DNA from: a virus
Strand: one strand, 5' to 3'
DNA length: 23,886 bases
IMG/VR virus record: IMGVR_UViG_3300037488_000572
Coordinates: 1 to 23,886 of that record
Part shown: piece after piece, positions 1 to 10,082 of the stretch
Layout: every line of letters begins with the position of its first letter
Numbering within the stretch: position 1 is the first letter of the stretch
Translations under genes and position numbers: made by a program
Notes under the pieces: generated by a model
Database searches by the model: none
The model's input: the letters and a program-made list of their open reading frames with translations, nothing else
What the model was told of the DNA's origin: nothing

Positions 1-45
1 TTTTCCTGTTTTTTCTTCTTTGATATAAGCTGATACTTTTTCCAT
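1..45 (-). CDS. Start of a truncated downstream gene, unknown
   Basis: An ATG at 45 opens a frame that stays open to the window edge and gives 15 residues (MEKVSAYIKEEKTGK). It begins one base after the stop of the preceding gene (47-1036), a spacing typical of genes in this operon. It continues the head operon leftwards. Nothing can be said about function from 15 residues. Confidence 0.5.
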   Translation of the reverse strand, partial: MEKVSAYIKEEKTGK

Positions 46-46
46 T

Positions 47-1036
47 TTATTTAGTTTTTTTTGGTGATGCACATTTTGGTGCAGTTGATGTACCCCCTAC
101 TTTTCCTTTAGGAGAAGTAGACTTAACTGCACCTTTAGAAATTGCTTTACTAATTCCACCTACACTACCTGTTGCAGCTTTAGCAGCAGTAAGTTTAGCA
201 TTAGAATTTACCATACCACCAGTTTTGTATGTTTTTGAACCTCTTTCTTTTTTAATTTCAGCAGCTCTGTTTACTTTTGATTTAAGAGAAGCAAGCATTT
301 CAGGATTCATATCTTGAATCTGACCTCTTTTTGTTCTATAATTAATTAGGTCTTGAGCTACTTCTGCTCTTTTTAAAAATTGATCTTGCCCAGTTTTTTT
401 CATAGCTTGACCTTGGATTTTCATAGCCTGACCTTTAGCTTTCATTGCTGCTCCTTCTTTTTTAAGTTGAGTACCAGTCTTGCCACCGTCTTTGTACATT
501 TTAGTAGCACCCCCTTTTTTAAGAATACGCCCTTGTTCAGATCTTGGGTTATTAGAATATCTTGGCATACCAACTAATCCAGTTGATCCACCAGTAGCAT
601 ATTTTTTAATTTTTTTAGTAGGAGGGTCGGATGGGTTTAAAGGTATTAAGTTGTTATTATAACCTTTAGGTTTAGGTTCAGTACTTTTACCTACTGGTTT
701 AAAAACAGTTTTAGGATCACCAACACTTGTACCATATTTTGCTTTAGATGTTATTCCACCACTAAAACCTATTCTATTTGGCTTAGGATACTTAGGTAAA
801 TCTTTTTTGGTTACTTTAACAGGATTTTTGCTTACTTCTGTTTTTGCTATTTTTTTCTTTTCTCTGTTTTCTTTCCTTTTATCCATACCAGCTTTAATTG
901 CTACTGCTGCAGCTCCAATAGAAGGACCTACTATACCAAGTACTCTTCCAATTTTAGAACCTTTACCTTGTTCTGAACCAGGAACCTTATCACCAGGTCC
1001 AGCCTTTGCATAATTTTTCATTTTTGTTGTTGCCAT
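47..1036 (-). CDS. Lys/Gly-rich basic protein, probable virion protein
   Basis: A 329-aa, very basic, low-complexity protein. Residues 32-48 form a short Gly/Ala-rich hydrophobic stretch (GIVGPSIGAAAVAIKAG). The rest is dominated by Lys, Gly, Ala, Thr and Ser. Three short motifs of the form K-Y/K-x-G-G recur (KYATGGSTG, MYKDGGKTG, TYKTGGMVN), and about residues 190-220 carry a repeat built on KGQAMK / QGQAMK. It has 12 nt separating it from the 338-aa gene upstream and lies in the head operon. Lys/Gly-rich proteins of this kind are common in head and ejection modules of Bacteroidota and marine phages, where they may be packaged internal proteins. That role is inferred; no enzymatic domain is visible. 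Confidence 0.8.
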   Translation of the reverse strand: MATTKMKNYAKAGPGDKVPGSEQGKGSKIGRVLGIVGPSIGAAAVAIKAGMDKRKENREKKKIAKTEVSKNPVKVTKKDLPKYPKPNRIGFSGGITSKAKYGTSVGDPKTVFKPVGKSTEPKPKGYNNNLIPLNPSDPPTKKIKKYATGGSTGLVGMPRYSNNPRSEQGRILKKGGATKMYKDGGKTGTQLKKEGAAMKAKGQAMKIQGQAMKKTGQDQFLKRAEVAQDLINYRTKRGQIQDMNPEMLASLKSKVNRAAEIKKERGSKTYKTGGMVNSNAKLTAAKAATGSVGGISKAISKGAVKSTSPKGKVGGTSTAPKCASPKKTK

Positions 1037-1048
1037 TTTATTTTAAAT

Positions 1049-2065
1049 TTAAGAGTTCCACAATTTTTCAATCTTTGTATTAAGATCCTTTAAAACATCT
1101 TCATTTAATGGGTTCTTTAAATACTCAATTACATCTGATGTGTTTCTACCTAACATTGCACTTGATTGTGTATGATAGATATGACCATCTGACTTATTTA
1201 TAATATACTTAAAAAATATGGAATCTTTTACAATTGCTTTAATTTTTAATGATTCCATGTCTAAAGCTGCAGCAGTTAAGAAACCTTGTGCCGCTCTTTC
1301 TTTGTTACCTTCTGACCCTTCACCATTTATATGCTTATCCATATTATCATAAATAACATCATTTGGTGTATGTTTTTTATATTGTACACTAGCTGTATCT
1401 ACTGCTTTTGCAATGTAGAATAATTTAGTGCTATTTTTATCAAATAATTTTTGAAGTTCAGCAAGTGCTCTGTTACGTAATTTTTTAATCTCAGTTTTAG
1501 CTCCTGCTGTTTCTTGAGCTTTATCAAGATAAAATTTTGGTGGCACTGCTTTAGATCTTGCTTCATCATAGCTACGTGCTACTAATGAAAATCCTCCAGC
1601 TTCAATTGCATATAATTTAATTCTATCAAATGGATCTTGTGCATTTAAATATAAAGGCTCATTACCACATGATAAATATATCTTATTCCAGAAGTCAGCG
1701 TTATCAGGTCTTAGTAATTTTACATTATTCCAAAATAACGGATCTGTAATTTCAAGTACATTAGCTGCTAATTCTCTTTCTAATTCTGCAACTGCTGTTC
1801 TTATTTCTTTGACTTTTGCCTCTCTTTGTTCAATAGTCATAAGTCTAATCTCCGGTGCAAATTCATTTAATCCTGTGACATATTGTATTACACCATTTTT
1901 TTCTAAACATGCTAATTGTTCTGTATGAGTTACTCCATCAAAAAGAGATAGTCCATAAGATTCTAATCCCATGTTAGATACTGAATTGTCAAAATATGGT
2001 TTGATAGATACTGCAGTTTTACGTGTTTCTCTTGTTTCAACCATTGTAAAATTTGTTGCTTCCAT
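1049..2065 (-). CDS. Head-module protein of unknown function
   Basis: A 338-aa protein encoded right after the capsid gene and its terminator. It is mixed alpha/beta with a clearly helical stretch around residues 80-105 (rich in E, R, A and L) and further charged helices near 185-215. There is no signal peptide, membrane segment or recognisable catalytic motif. Its position between the capsid gene and the Lys/Gly-rich gene suggests a head completion, connector or auxiliary virion protein, but the family was not recognised. The leader carries two copies of the AAACCAA motif (complement at 2073-2079 and 2086-2092). The terminator at 2101-2131 lies just upstream, so expression depends on readthrough or on an unseen promoter in the 82-nt gap. 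Confidence 0.8.
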   Translation of the reverse strand: MEATNFTMVETRETRKTAVSIKPYFDNSVSNMGLESYGLSLFDGVTHTEQLACLEKNGVIQYVTGLNEFAPEIRLMTIEQREAKVKEIRTAVAELERELAANVLEITDPLFWNNVKLLRPDNADFWNKIYLSCGNEPLYLNAQDPFDRIKLYAIEAGGFSLVARSYDEARSKAVPPKFYLDKAQETAGAKTEIKKLRNRALAELQKLFDKNSTKLFYIAKAVDTASVQYKKHTPNDVIYDNMDKHINGEGSEGNKERAAQGFLTAAALDMESLKIKAIVKDSIFFKYIINKSDGHIYHTQSSAMLGRNTSDVIEYLKNPLNEDVLKDLNTKIEKLWNS

Positions 2066-2100
2066 TTTGTTGTTGGTTTTTAATATTGGTTTTTAAAAAT

Positions 2101-2131
2101 AAAAAAATGAGAAGGACAATAAGTCCCTCTC
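2101..2131 (-). terminator. Intrinsic terminator after the capsid gene
   Basis: Read on the minus strand, GAGAGGGAC and GTCCTTCTC pair over 9 bp (one G-U) around a 5-nt loop (TTATT), followed by A and seven T, then more T-rich sequence. It starts 17 nt after the stop codon of the capsid gene. It would cap the very abundant capsid transcript and lower expression of the two genes beyond it. Confidence 0.85.
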
Positions 2132-2147
2132 ACTTGTTTTTGATATA

Positions 2148-3764
2148 TTAGAATGATCCACCAGTGATTGGATTTCTCATAACAATCTTAAGAACCTTAG
2201 TTGGATCTTTAACCCAAATAGCAGGCATTGTTTGAGACATCATTACACGGTATCCATTGAATTGTCCAGAAGACTGGAATCCTTGAGTACGTCCCATGTA
2301 GTCCATAGTACCATTTTGGTACCACCACTTCAATTGGTTATCCCAAGAAAGTTTCAATAAGTAGATATTATCATTTGTGTTATCAGTGATATCAAAGATA
2401 ATGAATGAATAAGAAGATAATGGGAAACCATCAATGATTGGGTTTTCAATATCATTTGTATGAACATTATCAAATGCTGGATTCAATACAAATTTCACGT
2501 TAGCCAAGAATGGAATAACATAAGAAGTGTAAGCAAATCCAAAATTCAAGTCCATTCCTTTACCAGTGATTGCACCTATGTCAGCTGCTTGAATCAAAAG
2601 ACCAGAAGAAACTGCTTCTCTACGGATAGCTTCATTCACTAAACGCATTCCACCCATACCTGTTTGTACTACTAGAGAACGCTTAGGATCTGGACCTTGG
2701 AATTCAACTTTACCATTGAAGAAGTTGTAGATCTCTCCACGGAATAAATCAAGTGTAAAGTTATTCTTATTGTAAATACGTTTGAAAGAGTTATCTAACT
2801 GTTTCCAAAGACCCACTGATAATCTAATATCATCTGGACCATCTTGACGTACTCTACCTCCTTGACCCCACATTAAGTAAGTCTCAATATCAGATGCTAC
2901 CTTAGAAAGGTGAGCAGCTTCCATATTTGTCAAGAAAGTTCTTGAAAGATCTCCGTTATCAAAAGCTTTCTTTACAGAATCTTTACCCATAACTTTAACC
3001 ATATCCTCTAATGAGGTAATTGATGGATCAATAGTTTTGTTAAATGATCTCCAGATTTCAGTTACAGGAACTGTTCCATCTGCATTCATTCCACCTTTGA
3101 TCATCAAATCTGCACGTGATGAAATAGAATAATGTACGTGAGCCTCAGCACCTCCAACATAGTTGTAGAATTCACGGAATCCTGCATTAGTGATGATGTC
3201 AGAGAATCTTTCACCATATTCACCTCTTGCTGAACCTTTACGGAATATCTTAGTACCATTAGACAAGTACTTATTATCTAAGTATTTGTAGTTATCATTG
3301 TTAACTAACTGAACAGTATAGATAAATCCATCACCAATTGGAAGAATATCCTCTTGTGTAACATACATCTCTACACCATTATATTTGTCATATGTTAAGA
3401 TATCACCATGACCAAACTCACGTCTGTTAATCTTGATTTTAAATGTAGAACCATCTACACCTTTGAAATCATTAGCTGGTTCAATATCTTCAATGATGTA
3501 TGGTAAATCAATAGAGACTGGAGTCTGCCATTTGTACTCACCACGAGCATTGTCAACCATGATTACATTTTTTCCTCCAAAAGAGGACATTTGATAAAGA
3601 GGCATTTCTACTTTCTGTGCCATAGCCCAAAGGTCTACTGGGCCCAGATCCATAGGTTCTGCATTCTTCAACATGTTTGTTAAGTGGTATGAGTCTACGT
3701 GGGACGATGCATTGTATGCTGTGTCACGGAGGAATATACCATTGTTTAAAACTGGAGTTGCCAT
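2148..3764 (-). CDS. Major capsid protein (candidate)
   Basis: A 538-aa protein that follows portal and scaffold-like genes, the usual place of the major capsid gene, and is followed by a strong terminator as expected for a very highly expressed gene. It has no signal peptide or membrane segment. The composition is that of a mixed alpha/beta structural protein, rich in Asn, Asp, Tyr and Gly. The length fits a HK97-fold capsid protein of crAss-like or related phages (about 500 aa). The fold itself cannot be proved by reading. The N-terminus (MATPVLNNGIFLRDTAYN) is preceded by an A/T-rich leader with no Shine-Dalgarno site; 30 nt separate it from the scaffold-like gene. Codons are more uniform than in neighbours and use several C-ending forms, which suits high expression. 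Confidence 0.75.
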   Translation of the reverse strand: MATPVLNNGIFLRDTAYNASSHVDSYHLTNMLKNAEPMDLGPVDLWAMAQKVEMPLYQMSSFGGKNVIMVDNARGEYKWQTPVSIDLPYIIEDIEPANDFKGVDGSTFKIKINRREFGHGDILTYDKYNGVEMYVTQEDILPIGDGFIYTVQLVNNDNYKYLDNKYLSNGTKIFRKGSARGEYGERFSDIITNAGFREFYNYVGGAEAHVHYSISSRADLMIKGGMNADGTVPVTEIWRSFNKTIDPSITSLEDMVKVMGKDSVKKAFDNGDLSRTFLTNMEAAHLSKVASDIETYLMWGQGGRVRQDGPDDIRLSVGLWKQLDNSFKRIYNKNNFTLDLFRGEIYNFFNGKVEFQGPDPKRSLVVQTGMGGMRLVNEAIRREAVSSGLLIQAADIGAITGKGMDLNFGFAYTSYVIPFLANVKFVLNPAFDNVHTNDIENPIIDGFPLSSYSFIIFDITDNTNDNIYLLKLSWDNQLKWWYQNGTMDYMGRTQGFQSSGQFNGYRVMMSQTMPAIWVKDPTKVLKIVMRNPITGGSF

Positions 3765-3794
3765 TTGTATTTATTTGTTAATTGTTACTATTTA

Positions 3795-5027
3795 TTAAAA
3801 CCTTCTAAATATATTTCCAGGGTTTTTCTGGAGTGTTCTTTGTGAAGTTCTTCTAGTTGCTGGTTCATCATCACTAGGTGAAGATGATGTCAGTTTTTTA
3901 GACTCTTCTGTTTTTAATTGTCTTACAGTTTTTTCATTAGCTGCTCTGGAACCTTGCTCTCTTATCTTAGATTCAAATCCTTCTGGATCTGCAAGTAACC
4001 ATAATGCTTTAGCAATAAGATCATGTCTTGGTTCTACAAATTGATATTTTTCAAGTAAATGACCAAGTAAGTTTGTAGGTTTACCAGAAATTGAAGGGTA
4101 GTTTGGTTGAACTAATCCTGAATAAAGTGAGCTTTGAGTTTTCTTATCAAGTTTAATTCCTCCTAATTCACCTACAGAAAGTGTGTTATATACATTATCC
4201 ATGTATGCTCTTGAAGCTCTTTCTTGTTGATCTTTCTTTTGCTCTTGTTCTGCTAGTTGTCTTGCAATAATTTCTTCATGCATTCTATCTAACTTAGGTT
4301 TGAATTGATTAGCTTTTTGTTCTAGCTTATCCATATCTCTCCAATCTTCAATCTCAGATTCTATTTCTTCTGCTGTCCCGAATCTTGTAGCGTGTAGATA
4401 TTGGCGTGCAATTTCTCCTTGATCTCTTTCATCTGTAGGATCAAGTTGTCTCATTTCTTCTACTTGTGCAAGTGTTTTAAATAATCCTTTTAAATCTTGT
4501 CCACCGTCTGCAACATATTTAGCTGCATATTGTAGTTCTTCTGGAAGAGCATTAAAGAATTCTCTTGGAGTATTCTCTTTAACTTTGTTTTCTCTATCTT
4601 GAAAATTAGCTTCAAACAATTCTCTAAAATCTTTAGTAGTATACTCTTCTAAAGGTTTGTCATCTTCAAATGCAGCTAAAGCTCCATCTTCAATCATTTT
4701 TTGTGCTAATTCATAAAGACCTGACTTATCAAGTTTAGGACGGCCTTTGTTACCAGAGTCCTCTTCTTGACTAATCATATCATCAAGTTGAGCTATTACT
4801 TCTTCAACTTCTTTCTTTTCTTCTGGTGTTGATACACTAGAAGGTTTGTCAATGAACGTTACATCTACAGTGTTGGTATTACTCAACATTGTTTTTTTTT
4901 CTTCTTCATTATCAGGTAGCATAATGTTTTCTGCGCCTGGCATTCCAAAGATTTCATCTAGGTTGACATCTACTTGTGCTACCGCTGTAGCATCAGATGT
5001 CTGACCTTCATCAAATAGGTTTGACAT
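3795..5027 (-). CDS. Scaffolding-like acidic coiled-coil protein
   Basis: A 410-aa acidic, strongly helical protein between portal and capsid genes. The first 100 residues are acidic and likely disordered (runs of E and D). Residues about 200-280 are charged heptad-like helix rich in E, Q, R and K. The C-terminus ends in a basic tail (about 380-410: TRRTSQRTLQKNPGNIFRRF). An acidic, helical body with a basic C-terminal tail encoded immediately before the capsid gene is the classic pattern of a phage scaffolding protein, whose C-terminus contacts the inner capsid surface. No serine-protease motif was seen, so a protease-scaffold fusion is not supported. The leader has an AAACCAA motif (complement 5032-5038). 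Function is inferred from position and composition. Confidence 0.65.
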   Translation of the reverse strand: MSNLFDEGQTSDATAVAQVDVNLDEIFGMPGAENIMLPDNEEEKKTMLSNTNTVDVTFIDKPSSVSTPEEKKEVEEVIAQLDDMISQEEDSGNKGRPKLDKSGLYELAQKMIEDGALAAFEDDKPLEEYTTKDFRELFEANFQDRENKVKENTPREFFNALPEELQYAAKYVADGGQDLKGLFKTLAQVEEMRQLDPTDERDQGEIARQYLHATRFGTAEEIESEIEDWRDMDKLEQKANQFKPKLDRMHEEIIARQLAEQEQKKDQQERASRAYMDNVYNTLSVGELGGIKLDKKTQSSLYSGLVQPNYPSISGKPTNLLGHLLEKYQFVEPRHDLIAKALWLLADPEGFESKIREQGSRAANEKTVRQLKTEESKKLTSSSPSDDEPATRRTSQRTLQKNPGNIFRRF

Positions 5028-5130
5028 ATTGTTGGTTTTTTATTTGTTACTTAATTTAATATACACAAAATTGTAGAAATAAACTTGTAAAATTTAAAAG
5101 TTAAATTTCTTTTTAAGCATTATATAGCTA

Positions 5131-7872
5131 CTAGTCATTCTTTGATTTATTATCAAATCTATTTTTATTCTCTCTTGCTATCTGTAATTGACTATCAGCT
5201 ATTTCTTTTTGTGCTTGTATCTTCTCACGTTCTATTTGAGTTTTCTGCATTGCTAAGCTATTTCTGTTAGTCTCTTTCATCCTTTCCATATCAGTTTGAT
5301 CTTGATATTGTTCTGATTCTCTTATATCTTTCATCTGATCCATAAAGTCAGACTGTTGATTTTCATTAAGGTCAGCAGTTGCACCATAACCTGATGCACG
5401 GATCTCAGCAACAAGTAAATCACGTTGTCTATTCTTTTCAGCTTCAGTTGCTTCATAATCTCTTTTAAGTCTTTCTTCTTCTGATTTAGCTTGAATCATT
5501 TGTTCTTGCATTTGCTGTTGCTGTTGTTGCTCTTGTTGTTTAATTTGATTAGTCTTCTCTTCTGAAGCTTTAAGAACTGAATTAAGCTCTGCAACAGAAT
5601 CAGACTGAACAACTCTTCCTAAATCATATATAGAAGCTCCAGTAGTATTATTTTGTAATGCCATAGATTTTAATTGCTCAAGTATTGCTCTATGATTAGC
5701 AGTAGTGGAAGCATAAATATTAAGATCTCTCATTAATAAATCTGTACCATTAATTTCAAAATTAACTTTTTCATCTGCAGTAGTCATGTATTGTAATCTT
5801 ACTGAAGGTTTAGTAGAATGATAATACTGCGCTAAGTCTGTACGCATCTGGTGTACTCTTGGCATTAAATAATCACAGTGTTGTATAAAGAAAATTTCTG
5901 TTTGTGCATATGATGCAGATACTGCTTGCTCAACTCCAGTAGCTGTAGTTTGAGATAACTGTTGTCCCATACGTTGTGGATTTACACCAATTACTTCATA
6001 AGCCTGTTGTTTAAAGTAATTAGCTAACTGTATTCTTGACATAAGTCTGTTAGTCTGTTCTAGATCTAATTTTTGAAAATGCTGAAAGTTTAATGCATTT
6101 TCTGTATTAGTAATAGAGGTATCTAATGGAAGCATTTGGAAATTTTTCATTGCTACATAAGCTTTAGCAAGATTGTTCTTACCCCAGTCTTCACCCATTG
6201 AGTGTCTTGGTAATGCATTCTGATCTAATAAGATAACTGTACCTAATTCATCTACTAGTATATCTGCTATTTGATTATTAACAATATTATATCCAATTTG
6301 ATAGGGTTTCATTAAATCTAATAATGCAGTTGATTTAGTATTTCTATCAGAAAAAACTGAACCTTCTACTGGTAACTTACATCCATAAAGTGTACTATCT
6401 CCTTTGAATTGGAATTTTAATGGTCCTAATTGATTCTTATCTGCACCAATATAAATAGGTGTAAAGCCTCCAGGATTATTCATACCCCAGAATGATGGGA
6501 TGTTTGGTCCAATTTTAATTCCACCCCAAGTTTCATTAATCCAAATCCAATCTATATGTTCTCCATATACTATGTTATCTTTTGTTTTATTCTTAAAGAG
6601 TCTAGTATCATAAATAGGTTTATCACTGACTTTATAATCTTCTGTTATAATTTCTACTAGTACTTCACCATTATCTAATACTTTAGTAAGATGTCCAACT
6701 TTACGTTGTGACTTCCAATATCCGGTAGTTACTCTTAATAAGTATGCAGTACCTGCCACATTATAATCTTCTCCTTCTGCTAAAATTTGTGATACAACAT
6801 CTCCACCTTGCATAACTGATCCTGCCATCATTGATGTATATTGACGGTATGCTAATGAAGGCATGTTAGTATTCCATTCATGAGTTTTAGTTGCATCATA
6901 GTAGGATCCGTCATTTTGCTGTCCACCAATATTATATCCAGCAGATCTAATTGGGTATATAGCTTCTAATGCTTCAAGTTGTTCTTCAGTCATCAGATAT
7001 CCATACTTATCAATAACATCTGCTACTGTAAACATATCTGTTTTTCCTACCCAGTTTGCTTGAGAAATATATCTTACATCCGGTGATTTATGATAGAATG
7101 TAAGAACAGGGTTCCATAATTCTACTTCATAATCATCTTCTGCCATTCTAAAATGCCAGTACTCACGGTCAGTAATAAGCATATCTCTAAATGCTCTTTC
7201 CTCAAGTTCATCTATTCTAAATCTTTCTACATCTACTTTATGTTGATGTGTAGCCCATTGCTCAACTAATGATCTGTAATCTTTTTTAAAGTACATTTCA
7301 ATTTCTGGTAATGTCTTAAGTTTTTCTGGACTTAACTGTTGTTGTGCTTCTTCAGAATTTGGATCTAAACCTTGTTCAAGCATTGCTGCAGTAATTTTCA
7401 TTTGTGCATCAGACATAAGAACTTCTTCTACTGCTGCACGTTTTTGTTCCATCATCTCATTATATGAGAACTCATCAACTGCTCTATATGTAAGTTTAGT
7501 AGATCTTTTAGCAAACTCTGCTACAAGAACATTAATTACATTAGGTATAATAGGATAGAATTTAAGTTCTAGTGCTGAGTTATCTTCTTTTGTAAGTACT
7601 TCTACTATATCCCGGTACTCATTATCCTCTTCAATGATATAATCTGATTTATCAATAATACCTTTAGCAAGTTTATAGTTTTTCATTAACCTGCGCGCAT
7701 TCATCCTAATCTGTTTTAGACCATTCCATTCTAACCAGTCTAGATTCCAGGCTGCCCATTCTTGGTCCTTTTCACTTTTTGGAATAAATTGAAGAGGTTG
7801 GGTGATACTACCCATCCTATTGTGTTTTACTTTAGCTCCTTTCTTGAGCTGCATAGCATTATATACCTGCAT
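5131..7872 (-). CDS. Portal protein
   Basis: A 913-aa protein directly downstream of the large terminase, where phage portals lie (5-nt gap to its stop codon). The N-terminal 700 residues are a mixed alpha/beta body. Residues about 590-680 carry the long helical segment rich in Q and N (including NPQRMGQQLSQTTATGVEQA), resembling the crown/stem region of large portals. From residue 768 to the end is a long, charged coiled coil with a nine-residue Q-rich run near 779-787. A portal of this size is far above the 500-600 aa of many siphophages and fits crAss-like and other large Bacteroidota podophages. It forms the dodecameric ring at the capsid vertex that binds terminase and the tail. The assignment rests on position, length and helical content. 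Confidence 0.8.
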   Translation of the reverse strand: MQVYNAMQLKKGAKVKHNRMGSITQPLQFIPKSEKDQEWAAWNLDWLEWNGLKQIRMNARRLMKNYKLAKGIIDKSDYIIEEDNEYRDIVEVLTKEDNSALELKFYPIIPNVINVLVAEFAKRSTKLTYRAVDEFSYNEMMEQKRAAVEEVLMSDAQMKITAAMLEQGLDPNSEEAQQQLSPEKLKTLPEIEMYFKKDYRSLVEQWATHQHKVDVERFRIDELEERAFRDMLITDREYWHFRMAEDDYEVELWNPVLTFYHKSPDVRYISQANWVGKTDMFTVADVIDKYGYLMTEEQLEALEAIYPIRSAGYNIGGQQNDGSYYDATKTHEWNTNMPSLAYRQYTSMMAGSVMQGGDVVSQILAEGEDYNVAGTAYLLRVTTGYWKSQRKVGHLTKVLDNGEVLVEIITEDYKVSDKPIYDTRLFKNKTKDNIVYGEHIDWIWINETWGGIKIGPNIPSFWGMNNPGGFTPIYIGADKNQLGPLKFQFKGDSTLYGCKLPVEGSVFSDRNTKSTALLDLMKPYQIGYNIVNNQIADILVDELGTVILLDQNALPRHSMGEDWGKNNLAKAYVAMKNFQMLPLDTSITNTENALNFQHFQKLDLEQTNRLMSRIQLANYFKQQAYEVIGVNPQRMGQQLSQTTATGVEQAVSASYAQTEIFFIQHCDYLMPRVHQMRTDLAQYYHSTKPSVRLQYMTTADEKVNFEINGTDLLMRDLNIYASTTANHRAILEQLKSMALQNNTTGASIYDLGRVVQSDSVAELNSVLKASEEKTNQIKQQEQQQQQQMQEQMIQAKSEEERLKRDYEATEAEKNRQRDLLVAEIRASGYGATADLNENQQSDFMDQMKDIRESEQYQDQTDMERMKETNRNSLAMQKTQIEREKIQAQKEIADSQLQIARENKNRFDNKSKND

Positions 7873-7877
7873 AATTT

Positions 7878-10082
7878 TTATTTAAAGTTTTTAAATGCTG
7901 ATCTCCTAATTCCTTGACCAAGTGAAGTTGAACCTTTTCCCATATGCCTGAAAGGGCTACTACTTAATTTATACAAATTTTCTGACTTTTGCAAGTTTTT
8001 AGCTGCATCATCCATGATTCTTCTTTTTAAAAACCCTCTATTTGATAATTGAATTTTCATAAAAGCAACCAATGCAGAGAATGCAACAAGTCTATCTACG
8101 TTAAGTCCTTCATGATATGCTTGCATTTCTTTAAGCAACATGACATCCGGAATTCTTTCTATACCATATGTTGTTTTAACTATAGTACCATCTTCTTTTG
8201 TTATTGTATCTAATTCTTCTCTAGTATATTCTATAACATAACTAAGAAGATGTGACTTAAATAGTATGCCCGTATTCTTCCAACCATATTCTTGGAATAC
8301 ATTTGCATTAGCACCTAAGTCTTTTAAGAACATAATTTGCGTTCTTGGCACAAGATATCTTTGTTTTTTTCTAGATATCATATATTGGATAAATAAAGAA
8401 ATATTATTTTCTATTACTGTCCAAGCATTGTACCATTCAATAATCATCTCTAATCTTTCATGTGTCTTTTTAATATCATCAAATCTACCACACCAAGCTG
8501 CTACTATTTTATCTTGTTCTATTGAATTTTCAATTTCAACACCAGTAATTTTAGTTATTTCAACTGGAGCTTTCATTACATATATTGAACATAGTGAATC
8601 TGAAGTAGTTGTTTTTCCTTCAGATACCGGGTCAATAGATGCATAGTACATTCCAAATGTTGGATCTTTAACTGGTCTTTCCCATACTACTAATGTTCCA
8701 GTTTTATCTTCTGTCTTTTTAGATATTGGAAATTCAGATATAGGAAGTTTATTTGTTTCTCTAACTGAAGGTGTACCATTTTCATTTCTATAGATTTCTA
8801 AAAATTCATATGAGTATTCTTTTTCTTCTATTCTTCTAAGTTGCGCAGCTACCAGGTTTTGGGGAAAGATAGAAGCCTTTCTATATGCAAAAGCTTCTTC
8901 AATATTTCTTGGATGCTGAGAAATTCTAAGTTGATATTGTTCAGGACTTAAATCTTTTTTCCATTTATCAAACTGTTCATCTAATGCAACCAAAGCTACT
9001 TCAACTAATGAATTACCAAAGTCATCAATATAAGGAGGCATAGACCATTGTTCTGGTATAAATAACCCTGATGTACCTTGTGTATTGTTTTTATCTAATA
9101 AGTTTGTATCTACAGCATATATATCATTTACTTCAGGATGAAGTATCATTTCTTTTAAAGGTTCACATTGATCCAGATCTCCTACTGATCCTGCTGCAAT
9201 AAACATCCCTGTAGTCATAAATCCAGATTTCATAGCTGGACGGATATATTCAAAAGTCTTGTCCATCTTAGGAGCAATGCCGGCCTCTTCATGGAAGAAG
9301 TATTTAACTGGTCCACCTACACCATTAGTTGGATCTTTCTCAAATGACATACCTTGTATAGTACCTTTAAGACCTACTTCATTTTTTCTATCACCTTTTC
9401 TAACTTCAATCTTTTGTTGCCACATCATCACCTTGTCTGGAGACATTGGTCTGTACCATGCAGTATGTTCATTTAAAAATGCTGCATATTCTGATAAGAA
9501 TTTCCATGTACCTTTCTCATTAATGTAATCTTTAAGACTGGCTCCCATCTTTAATGTAACCCCGGCCTCAAACCATTGTTGATTTAAAAGTTTACCTGCG
9601 TGGTAATAGGATGAGGCAATTTGCCGTTTCTTTAATATGGCCACATGTTTATAATGTAACTCAGCTAAGAGTTCATATAAAGCCATATGATATTGTGCAT
9701 CCCGTATATCAGCAAAGCCAAAAGCTTGAATCTCTTTGTTAAAAATAGGTAAGAAGTTTAACCACATATAATACTCTCTGGCTAAAAACCATATCTCATT
9801 ACCAGATTTTACTATAACACCTTTACGGCATTTTTCTTTTTGGTCATTCCAATATTTAATAAAATCTTTTGATTTATATGGAGCTGTACAATATACTTTG
9901 TTTTGATTAAATAGTCTAGACTGTTCAGTAAAGATATCAGCAGTATCTTTATTAAAATTGTATTGACCTGGTTCTTTAAATATACTAACTATAAAAAGTT
10001 TAAATTCATCTCTAGTATCAAAGTTAGTAACAGTCCAAGTACCATTATCCCAAGTAGGTATGTTATTCCAAAAGTCTTCCAT
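7878..10082 (-). CDS. terL: Terminase large subunit
   Basis: A 734-aa DNA-packaging motor: N-terminal ATPase and C-terminal RNase H-like nuclease. A degenerate Walker A is seen at residues 150-158 (LKKRQIASS, compare K-x-R-Q-x-G-K-S/T in T4-type TerL). Walker B is at 261-266 (YFFHEE), with hydrophobic strand and acidic pair. The nuclease triad is visible as D484 (YYASIDPVSEGK), E558 (WTVIENN) and D663 (LNVDRLVAFSA). The ATPase coupling segment follows Walker B (TGMFIAAGSVGD, about 291-302, the usual motif III position). The stop codon is 5 nt before portal, and its start overlaps the stop of the 171-aa gene. The family assignment is firm; the missing Lys/Thr in Walker A is odd but known in T4-like terminases, where variant P-loops occur. 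Confidence 0.93.
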   Translation of the reverse strand: MEDFWNNIPTWDNGTWTVTNFDTRDEFKLFIVSIFKEPGQYNFNKDTADIFTEQSRLFNQNKVYCTAPYKSKDFIKYWNDQKEKCRKGVIVKSGNEIWFLAREYYMWLNFLPIFNKEIQAFGFADIRDAQYHMALYELLAELHYKHVAILKKRQIASSYYHAGKLLNQQWFEAGVTLKMGASLKDYINEKGTWKFLSEYAAFLNEHTAWYRPMSPDKVMMWQQKIEVRKGDRKNEVGLKGTIQGMSFEKDPTNGVGGPVKYFFHEEAGIAPKMDKTFEYIRPAMKSGFMTTGMFIAAGSVGDLDQCEPLKEMILHPEVNDIYAVDTNLLDKNNTQGTSGLFIPEQWSMPPYIDDFGNSLVEVALVALDEQFDKWKKDLSPEQYQLRISQHPRNIEEAFAYRKASIFPQNLVAAQLRRIEEKEYSYEFLEIYRNENGTPSVRETNKLPISEFPISKKTEDKTGTLVVWERPVKDPTFGMYYASIDPVSEGKTTTSDSLCSIYVMKAPVEITKITGVEIENSIEQDKIVAAWCGRFDDIKKTHERLEMIIEWYNAWTVIENNISLFIQYMISRKKQRYLVPRTQIMFLKDLGANANVFQEYGWKNTGILFKSHLLSYVIEYTREELDTITKEDGTIVKTTYGIERIPDVMLLKEMQAYHEGLNVDRLVAFSALVAFMKIQLSNRGFLKRRIMDDAAKNLQKSENLYKLSSSPFRHMGKGSTSLGQGIRRSAFKNFK

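Noticed and set aside
8266-8646. 126-aa frame on the plus strand inside terL
   Set aside because: It is the antisense of the terminase nuclease domain, whose motifs are clear on the other strand. It has no leader or neighbours.
9259-9528. 89-aa plus-strand frame in terL
   Set aside because: Antisense shadow over the Walker B region of a firmly identified gene.
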